64,000 nucleotides of DNA from Actinomycetes bacterium (GTDB taxonomy: Bacteria; Actinomycetota; Thermoleophilia; BMS3ABIN01), in the NCBI GenBank assembly GCA_021791195.1, contig JAJYXB010000004.1, positions 1 to 64,000 of the forward strand, given 5' to 3'. Numbering within the stretch: position 1 is the stretch's first letter; each line of letters begins with the position of its first letter. Shown piece after piece: positions 31,448 to 40,328 of the stretch. The position numbers and the translations under genes are program-made. The notes beneath the pieces are model-generated. The model was given only the letters and a program-made list of their open reading frames with translations. It was not told the origin of the DNA and made no database searches.

Positions 31448-33490
31448 ATGGACTTCTTTTCTTCGTCAGGCGTATTTTACGCATTAATTGCCGTGTTCCT
31501 GGCCGGCGCGATCGGGGCGCTGTTTTTGCGGCGCAAAGATAGTGCCGCCAACATCTGGGGCAACTCGCTGGCGGCTACCGGCTCTCTCGCCGGCCTGCTG
31601 TTCGCCGGCGCCAGCCTGCTTCACGGCTCTGCCACGGCGTTCAGCCTGGGCACATCCTTCCCGCTGCTGACGCTCACATTCCGGCTGGACCGGCTGTCAG
31701 CGTTCTTTATGCTGACCGTCTGCTTCGTCGCCCTCATCTGCTCCGTCTACGCAATCGGCTACGTCCGCCATTATTACGGGAAGTACAGCGTCGGCGTGCT
31801 CGGATTTTTCTACAACATATTCATCGCCAGCATGATCCTGGTAATGACGGTGCATAACGCGCTTTTTTTCCTCATAGTCTGGGAGGTCATGTCGCTGGCC
31901 TCGTATTTCCTTGTCATCTATGAAAGCCGGCAGAGCGCCAACATCCGGGCCGGCTCCTTTTATCTCATCATGACGCACACCGGCACGGCTTTTATCATTG
32001 TTTCGTTTCTGCTGATGTATAAAGTAACCGGTTCTTTTGACTTCGAGACCATCGCCGCGGGGCTGGCAGGCGCGTCGGCGCTGATGAAGAACGCCATTTT
32101 CCTGACGGCGCTGATCGGCTTCGGCGTCAAAGCGGGCATCATCCCGCTGCACACCTGGCTGCCGGGAGCGCATCCGGCGGCACCGTCACACGTTTCGGCA
32201 CTGATGTCAGGCGTCATGATCAAGACGGGCATCTACATGCTCATGCGGATATCACTTGATATCCTGACAGGCAGCTACTGGTGGGGCATCGCCCTGCTGG
32301 CGATCGGCGCTGCCTCATCGCTGCTCGGCGTGCTTTATGCCCTTTCCGAGCACGACCTGAAAAGACTGCTCGCCTACCACAGCATCGAGAACATCGGCAT
32401 CATCCTGCTCGGCCTGGGCAGTGCGGTCGTTTTTTCGTCGGCCGGAATGGACACCCTGGCCGTCCTGGCACTCGCCGCGGCGCTGTTCCACACGCTGAAT
32501 CACGCCACGTTCAAAGCGCTGCTGTTCCTGGGCGCCGGATCGGTGATCGCCGCGACGCACACGCGCAATATCGAAAAATATGGCGGCCTGATCAGATACA
32601 TGCCGCTCACGGCGCTGTTTTTTCTCATCGGCGCCATGGCCATCTCGGCACTGCCGCCGCTGAACGGGTTTTTCAGCGAATGGCTCACGTTTCAGGCCAT
32701 GTTCCAGGGAGTCACGGCGTTCGGCCTGACGACCCGGATTGTATTCATCCTGGCAATCGGTTCACTTGCGTTTACCGGCGGATTGGCTGCCGCCTGTTTC
32801 GTGAAGGCGTTCGGCATCACGTTCCTGGCGAGGCCGCGCAGCGAGGCGATCGCGGCGGCAAGAGAACCATCCGTCCTCTCCCGGCTGGCCATGGCCGGCA
32901 TGAGTGCGGCCATCATCGGGCTGGGACTTTTTTCCGGGGTCGTCATGAGGCTGCTGGAGGGCGTGGCCGGCAGCCTGGGCAGCCTTCGTGGCGCGGCGCC
33001 CCCCGGCTCCGCGCAGTTTCAATCCGTCAGCATCGAAAATGGTTTCGCCCGGATATCGATGCCCGTGGTTTTCGCCGGCATCGCCGTAGCGTTCATCGGG
33101 GTCATGGCGGCGGTCTATTCATTTACGCGGAAGCGGAAAACGATCACCGGACCGACCTGGGATTGCGGCACCCGGCTGACACCGAGGATGGAGATCACCG
33201 CCACCGGCTTTTCCCGCTCGATCATCACGGTGATGCGCGGCGTGCTCAGGCCCAGCAGCGAAACCGAGATCGAGTACCATGACGCCAACCGTTACTTCCC
33301 CAAGTTCGGCACGGTCACGATGGGGCTGCGTGACATTTATCAGCCGTTTATCTACCGGCCGCTGCGCGAGCTGACCGCGATGATCGCCCGCCATGTGAGG
33401 AAGGTCCAGGGTGGCAACGTCAATGCGTACATCCTCTACATATTCCTCACCCTGATCGGATTGCTGATCCTCCTGGACGTGGGATCATGA
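31448..33490 (+). CDS. hyfB: HyfB-like antiporter-type membrane subunit
   Basis: The 680-residue, about 14-16-helix protein belongs to the NuoL/M/Mrp antiporter-like family. HTWLPGAHPAAPSHVSALM and the helix LIVWEVMSLASYFLVIYE (charged Glu of the ion path) match HyfB and HycC. Lysines in GFGVKAGIIPLH and SEHDLKRLLAYHSIENIG fit the proton/sodium channel. The tail (WDCGTRLTPRMEITATGFSR...) is the HyfB-type C-terminal extension. It starts five bases after the small-subunit stop and overlaps the next gene by four bases. Confidence 0.93.
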   Translation: MDFFSSSGVFYALIAVFLAGAIGALFLRRKDSAANIWGNSLAATGSLAGLLFAGASLLHGSATAFSLGTSFPLLTLTFRLDRLSAFFMLTVCFVALICSVYAIGYVRHYYGKYSVGVLGFFYNIFIASMILVMTVHNALFFLIVWEVMSLASYFLVIYESRQSANIRAGSFYLIMTHTGTAFIIVSFLLMYKVTGSFDFETIAAGLAGASALMKNAIFLTALIGFGVKAGIIPLHTWLPGAHPAAPSHVSALMSGVMIKTGIYMLMRISLDILTGSYWWGIALLAIGAASSLLGVLYALSEHDLKRLLAYHSIENIGIILLGLGSAVVFSSAGMDTLAVLALAAALFHTLNHATFKALLFLGAGSVIAATHTRNIEKYGGLIRYMPLTALFFLIGAMAISALPPLNGFFSEWLTFQAMFQGVTAFGLTTRIVFILAIGSLAFTGGLAAACFVKAFGITFLARPRSEAIAAAREPSVLSRLAMAGMSAAIIGLGLFSGVVMRLLEGVAGSLGSLRGAAPPGSAQFQSVSIENGFARISMPVVFAGIAVAFIGVMAAVYSFTRKRKTITGPTWDCGTRLTPRMEITATGFSRSIITVMRGVLRPSSETEIEYHDANRYFPKFGTVTMGLRDIYQPFIYRPLRELTAMIARHVRKVQGGNVNAYILYIFLTLIGLLILLDVGS

Positions 33491-34422
33491 CCGCGGCGCG
33501 GCTGACATTATGGATCGTCCAGATAATGCTGGTGCCGCTGCTGTCGCCGTTCTTCATCGGCTTCACCCGGCGGATCAAGGCCAGACTGCAAAACCGCGCC
33601 GGCGCCACATCCTTCCAGCCCTACCGCGACATGTGGAAGCTGCTGCACAAGGATGAAGTCATCAGCGAGGACGCCTCCTGGCTATTTCGCGCCGCTCCCT
33701 ACCTGATTTTTGCCACGACGCTGGTGATCGGCGCCAGCATACCGATGCTGTCCACGGCGCTGACAAACAGTTTCACCGGCGACTTCCTCGTCGTGGTATA
33801 TCTGGTGGCGCTCGGCACCTTCTTCCTGGCCCTGGCAGGCATTGACGCCGGCGGCGGTTTCGGCGGTTTCGGCTCCAGCCGCGAGATGCTGGTTGCCGCC
33901 CTGGCCGAGGGCGGCCTGGTCCTGTCACTGCTTACCCTGGCCTTGGCCAGCAGGACCACCAACCTGATCGCCATCGCCGGAAACATCGGCTCCGTCCCGC
34001 TGGCGGGCTACGCACCAGTCGCACTCGCGTTCATCAGCTTTTTTATTGCCATGCTGGCCGAAACCAGCCGCTATCCGTTTGACAACCCCGCGACGCATCT
34101 GGAGCTGACGATGATCCACGAAGCAATGATCCTGGAGTACTCGGGCAAGCGGCTGGCGCTGATGGAATGGGCCGCGGCCAACAAGTATCTGATCTTCCTG
34201 GCGTTGGGGGCAAACCTGTTTTTTCCGCGCGGCATCGCCGGCACACTGGAGGCCGGCCCGGTCATGCTGGCGCTGCTGGTGCTGCTACTGAAGGTTGGCC
34301 TGTTTTCGGCCGTGATCGCCGTCATCGAGTCCAGCATCGCCAAGCTGCGGATCTTCAGACTGCCAGACCTGCTGTTCACTTCGTTTGTGCTCAGCGTGAT
34401 TGCCCTGGGACTGGTGAGCTAG
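33487..34422 (+). CDS. hyfC: HyfC/NuoH-like membrane subunit
   Basis: The 311-residue, eight-helix protein matches the NuoH/HycD/HyfC family: GFTRRIKARLQNRAGA, PYRDMWKLLHKDEV, AGIDAGGGFGGFGSSREML and ETSRYPFDNPATHLELTMIHEAMILEYSG, which forms the cavity that links redox and pump modules. Its ATG overlaps the hyfB-like stop (ATGA). All the conserved acidic and Arg residues of the connection loop appear present, unlike the stripped catalytic subunits. Confidence 0.93.
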   Translation: MTAARLTLWIVQIMLVPLLSPFFIGFTRRIKARLQNRAGATSFQPYRDMWKLLHKDEVISEDASWLFRAAPYLIFATTLVIGASIPMLSTALTNSFTGDFLVVVYLVALGTFFLALAGIDAGGGFGGFGSSREMLVAALAEGGLVLSLLTLALASRTTNLIAIAGNIGSVPLAGYAPVALAFISFFIAMLAETSRYPFDNPATHLELTMIHEAMILEYSGKRLALMEWAAANKYLIFLALGANLFFPRGIAGTLEAGPVMLALLVLLLKVGLFSAVIAVIESSIAKLRIFRLPDLLFTSFVLSVIALGLVS

Positions 34423-34425
34423 CCC

Positions 34426-35082
34426 GTGTCTCACCTCAGCGGACAGATCCTGATGGGGTTTGACATCACCGTCTTCACCGCGGCGGTGCTGCTTCATTTC
34501 ACTAACAAAAATATCTCTGCTATCAGGCTGTACATGGTCCAGTCAGCGGCGATCGGGTTACTGCTGCTGGCGTCCACGCTCGACAGGTTCACCCCGCTGC
34601 TGCTGATCGCGGCCATCGCCACCATAACGGTGAAGGTCTTGGTCGCGCCTTACTTTTTTTATGGATTGACCAAGCGGCATGATCTGAAGTTCTCTGTCAG
34701 CACTTATCTCAACCCACCGGTGACCCTGGCGGCGATAGCCGGACTGCTGGTGCTCACCCAGATCGACTTCTTCACGCCGCTCGTCTCGCTGGGGACGTCG
34801 GAAGAAAAACTGTTGCGGCTGGCGTTCGCCACGATCCTGGTGTCACTGCTGCTTAGCATCAACCGCCGGGGGGCACTGTCACAGGTGCTCGGCATCCTGT
34901 CGCTGGAAAATGGCATCGTATCGTTTGCGCTATTCGCGGGCCTGGAGCAAAGCCCGGGCTTCCAGCTCGGCATCACCTTCAACATCCTCATCTGGGTGAT
35001 CATCGCCACGGTGTTTGCTTCGATGATCTTCCGGAAGTTCGGTTCGCTTGACGTAACCTCGATGAAGAAGCTGAGGGACTGA
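34426..35082 (+). CDS. hyfE: HyfE-like membrane subunit
   Basis: The 218-residue protein has about seven helices and resembles HyfE, combining a NuoK-like N-terminal part (FTNKNISAIRLYMVQSAAIGLLLL) with a longer C-terminal extension. GTG at 34426 starts three bases after the hyfC-like stop. It should be part of the ion-translocating arm. Confidence 0.88.
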   Translation: MSHLSGQILMGFDITVFTAAVLLHFTNKNISAIRLYMVQSAAIGLLLLASTLDRFTPLLLIAAIATITVKVLVAPYFFYGLTKRHDLKFSVSTYLNPPVTLAAIAGLLVLTQIDFFTPLVSLGTSEEKLLRLAFATILVSLLLSINRRGALSQVLGILSLENGIVSFALFAGLEQSPGFQLGITFNILIWVIIATVFASMIFRKFGSLDVTSMKKLRD

Positions 35083-35085
35083 CCG

Positions 35086-36537
35086 GTGACGCTCTTGATC
35101 CTGCTTGCGACCCCGCTTGCCGCCGCCCTGGCGTCGCTGGCCGCCAGGAAGAAGCTTGTGATGCTGGAGATCACGGCGGCGCTGGCGGCGCTGGTTGAGT
35201 TCGGCTGCGTCATGGGGATCATCGCTACGACCTTTTCCTCAGGCAGCGACCGGTACGGCTCCTTCCTGGCCGTTGACAGCCTGTCCGCGGTGATCCTGAT
35301 CACGGTGGCGCTGGTTGGTCTGGGGGCCTCATTTTATTCGATCGGTTATCTGCGGGAAGAGGTGCGCAAGCAGATCATCGGGTTCAAGCGGGTGCGTCAA
35401 TATTACGTCTTGCTGCATCTGTTCCTGATGGCGATGTTTTTCGCGATTTTGACCTCCAGCCCGATCGGGATGTGGATCGCCATCGAGGCCACGACGCTGT
35501 CGACCGCCTTCCTGATCAGCTTTTACAACAAGCCCTCTTCAATGGAAGCAGCATGGAAATACCTGATCATCAACTCCATCGGGCTGCTGCTGGGATTTTT
35601 TGGCACGCTTCTGTTCCTTGCTTCGACGGCCAACGCCGGCGTGGACCAGTTCATCAGCTGGGGGGCGCTCACCGGCAGCGCCGCCACCATGAACCCGATG
35701 CTGGCCAAGATCGCCTTTATATTCGTGCTGATCGGCTACGGCACCAAAGTCGGCCTGGCGCCGATGCATACCTGGCTGCCGGATGCGCACAGCAAGGCGC
35801 CCTCACCGATCAGCGCGCTCCTTTCCGGCTCGCTGCTGAATGTTGCCATGCTGGCCGTCCTCAAGTTCAAGATTGTGGCAGACACCGCCGGCGCCTCCGC
35901 TTTTTCGCAGGACCTGATGATCTATTTCGGAGTCGGGTCACTGGTGATCGCTGCTTTCATCATCCTGGGGCAGAAGAACTACAAGCGCCTTTTCGCCTAT
36001 TCCAGCATCGAGCACATGGGAATCGTGGCCATCGGGGTAGGATTCGGAGGTCTCGGCACCTTTGCGGCGCTGCTGCATATGGTTTACCATTCCCTGGTCA
36101 AGTCGGCCCTGTTCTTCTCCGCCGGCAATATATTTCTGAAATACAGCTCCACCAAGATCGCCAAGGTCAGGGGGATTTTGACGACATTGCCGGTTACTGG
36201 TGTTATCCTGCTGGTGGGTTTTCTGGCTATCACCGGCATGCCGCCTTTCGGGATTTTCATCACCGAGATCTACATCCTTTCCGCCGGCGTCGCCGGGCAT
36301 CTGCCGATTGTGCTGGCTGTTTTGCTGCTGCTGGTGCTGGTGTTTGCCGGTTTTCTCAGGCATATTGTTGCCATGGCGTTCGATCGTCAATCCGAGCCGC
36401 TTCCCGCCGGCGAGACCAGTTTCTTCACTATCGCGCCGGCGATTCTGCTGCTTGCTGTTTTCATCGCGGCGGGATTCTATCTGCCGGCCCCGCTTGAGCG
36501 ATTCGTCACTGTCGCCTCCTCCCTGATCAATGGATGA
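35086..36537 (+). CDS. hyfF: HyfF-like antiporter-type membrane subunit
   Basis: The 483-residue, about 14-helix protein is a second NuoL/M/N-type subunit. WIAIEATTLSTAFLISFY carries the channel Glu, GYGTKVGLAPMHTWLPDAHSKAPSPISALLSG the Lys/His motif and QKNYKRLFAYSSIEHMGIV the later Lys. GTG at 35086 starts three bases after the hyfE-like stop. The gene overlaps the large-subunit gene by eight bases. Confidence 0.93.
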   Translation: MTLLILLATPLAAALASLAARKKLVMLEITAALAALVEFGCVMGIIATTFSSGSDRYGSFLAVDSLSAVILITVALVGLGASFYSIGYLREEVRKQIIGFKRVRQYYVLLHLFLMAMFFAILTSSPIGMWIAIEATTLSTAFLISFYNKPSSMEAAWKYLIINSIGLLLGFFGTLLFLASTANAGVDQFISWGALTGSAATMNPMLAKIAFIFVLIGYGTKVGLAPMHTWLPDAHSKAPSPISALLSGSLLNVAMLAVLKFKIVADTAGASAFSQDLMIYFGVGSLVIAAFIILGQKNYKRLFAYSSIEHMGIVAIGVGFGGLGTFAALLHMVYHSLVKSALFFSAGNIFLKYSSTKIAKVRGILTTLPVTGVILLVGFLAITGMPPFGIFITEIYILSAGVAGHLPIVLAVLLLLVLVFAGFLRHIVAMAFDRQSEPLPAGETSFFTIAPAILLLAVFIAAGFYLPAPLERFVTVASSLING

Positions 36538-38191
36538 CGTCGTGAGCCACACTGAAGTCACCCCGGGTGAGACAGGCGCCGGTACGAATGCCGGCGATGG
36601 CCTGCTGCAGCGCCAAAGTCTCGCAAGGAAATACGCAACTGAAGCCGGTAAGGTGGAGATGCACGGGCGGTTGCTGGCCTTTCAGGTGTCCGAAGACGAA
36701 ATTGTTGAGCTTTGTGATGGACTTTACCGTCAGCACCAGCTACCGCTGAAAATAATCACTGCGTTTGATGAGCGGCACGAGTCCGGGTTTTTCAGAATCA
36801 TGTATATTTTTGGCCTCCCCGATGAAGAGGCGTTTCTGGCGCCGTATATTTTGGTGGAAGCCGCATTTCCGTCACTGACCCCCAAGCTCCACGAAGCATC
36901 GATCTATGAGCGCAAGATCAAGTCCTTTTTCGGGCTGGAACCGCGGGGCCACCCGAATCCGCGGCCGCTGATCCTGCATGAAAACTGGCCCAAGGGCATC
37001 TTCCCCCTGCGAAAGGATTTCGATTGGAACACCAGGCCGGCCGAGGCGCGCGGCGTCTTCCAGTTCCGCAAGCTCGGCGGTGAGGGCATATATGAGATCC
37101 CGGTCGGCCCGGTTCACGCCGGGATAATCGAGCCGGGGCATTTTCGCTTCAGCGTCGCCGGCGAGGAGATCCTGTTGCTGGAACCACGGCTCGGCTACTC
37201 GCACAAAGGCAGCGAGAAGCTGTTCGAGACGCTGGCGTTGCCCGACAAACTGAAACTGGCCGAGCGAATCTCTGGTGACAGCTCCTTCAGCCACGCCCTG
37301 GCTTTCTGCCTGGCGCTGGAGGATCTATGCGGCGCCACGGTCCCGGAGCGGGTTGACTACCTGCGGGTGGTATTCTGTGAGCTGGAGCGCCTGGCAAACC
37401 ATCTGGGCGACATCGGGGCCATCATGACCGACGCCGGCTATAACTTTGGCGGAGCGGCCTGTGGCCGGCTGCGTGAAACCGTCATGCGGATGAACGAGGC
37501 GCTGACCGGCAGCCGTTTCCTGCGGGGAGCTGCATGGCCGGGTGGCAGCGGCATCAATCCGGCGGCCGAGAGCATCCGGGACGCGCGCGCCGCTATCGCC
37601 CCCCTTGAAACAGACTTCAGCGAAGTCATGACAGTGGCCGAACAAAGTGGCTCATTGATGAGCAGACTGAAAAATGCTGGTATCCTCTCGCCTGCCATCG
37701 CCCGCGACCACGGTGTGCGTGGCATCGCCGCCAAGGCGGTAGGACTGGGCGCCGATGCGAGAGCCGATCATCCATATGCGGCCTACCGGAAGCTCAAGGT
37801 CAACGCGGTTACGGAGAAGCAGGGCGATGTTTTCGCCCGCTTCCGGGTCCGCATCAGGGAGGTACATCAGTCGGCTGAGCTGCTTCGGAAAGCTCTTGAC
37901 TTTCTGGTAGGGGACGAGAAAGCGCAGGACAAACCCTGTGCGGATGCGTCTCCCCTGGCGCCGGCATTTCGTAAAAACTCATTTGCGGCCGGCGTCGTGG
38001 AGGGTTGGCGCGGCGCCATCGTCTACCTGGTGGCTACGGACTCCCATGGCGCGATCAGCCGGGTCGACGTACGCGATCCCTCGTTCCTGAACTGGACAGC
38101 GCTGGGTTATGCGGGGCAGGAGAACATGGTGCCGGATTTCCCGCTGATCAACAAGAGCTTCAACCTTTCCTATTCGGGCAACGACCTGTAG
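36530..38191 (+). CDS. HyfG/NuoCD-type large subunit without NiFe ligands
   Basis: The 553-residue protein joins a NuoC-like domain (about residues 40-170; GHPNPRPLILHENWP, PLRKDF) to a NuoD/hydrogenase large-subunit domain (GPVHAGIIEPGHFRFSV; GYSHKGSEKL; LANHLGDIG). Hydrogenases bind NiFe through CxxC near RxCGxC and a C-terminal DPCxxC. Here the first motif reads AERISGDSSFSHA near residue 244-256 and the protein ends SFNLSYSGNDL, so all four cysteines are missing. It cannot be a hydrogenase. The fold and subunit contacts seem kept, and the operon makes an Ehr-type complex of unknown reaction. Confidence 0.9.
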   Translation: MDDVVSHTEVTPGETGAGTNAGDGLLQRQSLARKYATEAGKVEMHGRLLAFQVSEDEIVELCDGLYRQHQLPLKIITAFDERHESGFFRIMYIFGLPDEEAFLAPYILVEAAFPSLTPKLHEASIYERKIKSFFGLEPRGHPNPRPLILHENWPKGIFPLRKDFDWNTRPAEARGVFQFRKLGGEGIYEIPVGPVHAGIIEPGHFRFSVAGEEILLLEPRLGYSHKGSEKLFETLALPDKLKLAERISGDSSFSHALAFCLALEDLCGATVPERVDYLRVVFCELERLANHLGDIGAIMTDAGYNFGGAACGRLRETVMRMNEALTGSRFLRGAAWPGGSGINPAAESIRDARAAIAPLETDFSEVMTVAEQSGSLMSRLKNAGILSPAIARDHGVRGIAAKAVGLGADARADHPYAAYRKLKVNAVTEKQGDVFARFRVRIREVHQSAELLRKALDFLVGDEKAQDKPCADASPLAPAFRKNSFAAGVVEGWRGAIVYLVATDSHGAISRVDVRDPSFLNWTALGYAGQENMVPDFPLINKSFNLSYSGNDL

Positions 38192-38250
38192 CAGCACGTT
38201 ACGTTATTCCAGGCCATGCTGGAAGGCGAATTGGTGGGGGCGGTCGTACG

Positions 38251-38290
38251 TGATTTGAACTTCTCTATTTTGCTTTCAGGATCTGTGAAG
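38251..38290 (+). repeat. Left-flank copy of the ORF6N cassette
   Basis: The 21 bases 38251-38271 (starting TGATTTGAACTTCTC) recur exactly at 44841-44861, just upstream of the ORF6N gene. The next bases (GCTTTCAGGATCTG) match the second copy (GCTTTCGGGATCCG) after a short gap. This is probably the left remnant of an older cassette whose right end is at 40005-40167. Confidence 0.6.
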
Positions 38291-38334
38291 AAGATTTCTG
38301 CTTAAGGCTTACATTGCTAACAATTTATATTTTA

Positions 38335-39963
38335 TCAAGAGGATGATGACAAGCGGGACAGTTCCCCGTTCGTGACATCTTTCAAAAAGATTTCAATACA
38401 TGGATCAGGGGGCGAGGTATCCAACCAATGGGGCACTTCCCTCTTCCGGGATATCCGGAATGTGCACATCCGATCCTCCATGCCCAGCCAGCTCGATAGA
38501 GCGGGGAACGCGACAAATCGGCCGTCTGCGGAGATGCTTATACCCTGGTAGCCGGCCAGAGCCGAGCTGACCCGCAGGACCTGGCCCGCACCATCTCTCG
38601 TTACCGGACCCCTGAGGTTGTACTTAGGCACACTTGTGACGCCAGTTTCTTTTTGACCATCCCGCAACTCTGGTGTCACCGGGATCATGTCCCCACTTTT
38701 CAGATTGATACGATAGATGGTCTCCTGTACAGGCGGAGTCGAGGTCGTCGGCTCGGTAAGTGAAGTTGGGGGAATCGCCTTGAGAGTGACAAAAGCCACG
38801 GCTCCTCCGTCTTTTGAGATGACAGGGCTGCCGGCGTTATTCATTGCGGCCCCGGATTCATTTTTGGAGAGCAGCTTCGTTTCACCGCTTTGCAGATTTT
38901 TAAGATACACGTTCGAACAGGAGGCGGTAATTTTAACACAAGTCGGTTCGGAAACCAGATTTGAAGCGCCCGATCCAAAAACCGCGAACCGGCCGTCGCC
39001 TGATATTGAGGCTGAATATGATGGGCCATTGGCATTTTCTCCGCTGGAACTTGTCGAGATCGCACGAAGTTCTCCCGTTTGCCGGTCCGTCATGAAGATG
39101 CCTGGTTGCAATCCGCTGCCGGTGATGGGACTGGTTGCGATACCGGATGGCGTGACGTCAACACGTTGTCCTTCAGATTGCAATCCGCTACTGCCACTGA
39201 GACTGGCCGCGAAGGCGACGAAGCGGCCGTCATCAGATATCGTCACAGCGTTAGGGGTATCTGGCAAACCAACATCCTTGCCGCCCGGCAAACCATCAAG
39301 AGGGATGACCTCTGATTGCGCAGCCGTCATATCACGAACATAAAGCTTCGCGCCCTCGCCGCCCTGGAAGAGAGCTGGCGAATAAGTCCAGTAGGCGATG
39401 AAGCGGCCATCTCCAGACATCGCCGGCAAGAAAAATGTGGCCAGATTCTGCGGCGCGGCAGGAGGCGCCGACACTGACGACAGTTCACCGCTCTGCATAT
39501 CCTTACGGAAAAGCGCAGCCTCGCCGCTTGAATTCAAAGCATACGAAGAAAAGACGACATAGCGGCCGTCATCAGAGATGGAAACCTGTGTTGGCCCTTT
39601 TCCGAAGGGAGATGATGTGCCGCCGCCGTACGGGTACCCGTGTGGGTCGACGACAGCGCCCGCCGTCCTGGCAGGCTTACCCTCGCTATCTGACGACGCC
39701 AAAGTGATGTCGCCAGTTTGCACATCCCTGACATAGACCTGCCAGCACAGCTCCTCGGGACAGTCGATCTTTAAGAGATCCCGAAGAGCGGGGTCGTAAG
39801 AAACAAAAGCGACGTAGCGACCGTTGCCGCTCAGGGCCGGGCCGTAGCTATCCTTTCTGCCCAGACCGTTGCCTTCCTTTCTGCCCGAACCGCAATCAGT
39901 ACTTGCCACCAAGATTAATAGCAGCAAGAGGATGAGAATCAATGACAGTCGTGGCCACTTCAT
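38335..39963 (-). CDS. Exported beta-propeller (WD40-like/TolB-type) protein
   Basis: The 542-residue protein has an N-terminal hydrophobic segment (LSLILILLLLLILVAST) then Cys, suggesting export with a possible lipid anchor, though the residues before Cys are not a classic lipobox. The rest is six to eight PD40-type blades, each with an SxDGRxVxF core (SGNGRYVAFVS, SDDGRYVVFSS, SGDGRFIAYWT, SDDGRFVAFAA, SGDGRFAVFGS). Related blades bind proteins or sugars. It lies opposite to its neighbours and between fragments of an ORF6N cassette, in a region rich in insertion remnants. The role is unknown. Confidence 0.85.
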   Translation of the reverse strand: MKWPRLSLILILLLLLILVASTDCGSGRKEGNGLGRKDSYGPALSGNGRYVAFVSYDPALRDLLKIDCPEELCWQVYVRDVQTGDITLASSDSEGKPARTAGAVVDPHGYPYGGGTSSPFGKGPTQVSISDDGRYVVFSSYALNSSGEAALFRKDMQSGELSSVSAPPAAPQNLATFFLPAMSGDGRFIAYWTYSPALFQGGEGAKLYVRDMTAAQSEVIPLDGLPGGKDVGLPDTPNAVTISDDGRFVAFAASLSGSSGLQSEGQRVDVTPSGIATSPITGSGLQPGIFMTDRQTGELRAISTSSSGENANGPSYSASISGDGRFAVFGSGASNLVSEPTCVKITASCSNVYLKNLQSGETKLLSKNESGAAMNNAGSPVISKDGGAVAFVTLKAIPPTSLTEPTTSTPPVQETIYRINLKSGDMIPVTPELRDGQKETGVTSVPKYNLRGPVTRDGAGQVLRVSSALAGYQGISISADGRFVAFPALSSWLGMEDRMCTFRISRKREVPHWLDTSPPDPCIEIFLKDVTNGELSRLSSSS

Positions 39964-40004
39964 GCTCTAATCGTGTCACATATAGAGAAAGAAGTACATG
40001 GGTT

Positions 40005-40167
40005 CAATGAAAGACGATACGCAATTCAAAAACAGTATTTGACGCAACCCGTGAATAATTGGCGCCGCCCAACCAAAGAAGAAACACACATCGGATTCGT
40101 TTCCGGCAAAAGGAAGAAATGAATCGAATGTTCCAAGTTCGAGTCTAGCCGGGTGTCATGAATTCGA
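40005..40167 (+). pseudogene. 3' remnant of an ORF6N-domain gene
   Basis: This stretch is a decayed copy of the end of the ORF6N gene at 44894-45385. ACGATACGCAATTCAAA, the GTATTTGA-GCAA-CCGTGAAT region, GGATTCGTTTCCGGC and AAGAAATGAATCGAA line up, and similarity continues past the stop to GCCGGGTGTCATGAATTCGA. It has indels and in-frame stops. A group II intron remnant begins exactly where the similarity ends. Confidence 0.7.
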
Positions 40168-40328
40168 ATCGGGTAGGAGGGGGCTTACGCCCCCAGTCCT
40201 CCCACACCACCGTGCGTACGGTTCCGTACACGGCGGTTCACATTGTACATTGGAGTCGCATTAGTTGATCTTGCAGTGACACGAGTCCATGATGTTCTCG
40301 CGTCCGACCACTGCTTCCATTAACTTAA
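40168..40328 (-). mobile_element. Group II intron remnant (domains V-VI, internal deletion)
   Basis: On the minus strand, ACCGCCGTG...CACGGTGGT with inner TACG-GAAC-CGTA and a CG bulge forms a typical domain V (about 40203-40240), followed by a GGGGGC...GCCCCC domain VI-like stem and an end CCTACCCGAT, as in bacterial group II introns. Upstream (40328-40279) the same strand encodes LMEAVVGREN, like the N-terminus of intron reverse transcriptases, so nearly all the ORF is deleted. An IS5-family left end abuts it at 40329. It is not functional. Confidence 0.7.

Noticed and set aside
30960-38191. Active hydrogenase or formate hydrogenlyase
   Set aside because: NiFe-binding cysteines are absent from the large subunit, three of four Fe-S ligands are absent from the small subunit, and there are no maturation or formate dehydrogenase genes.
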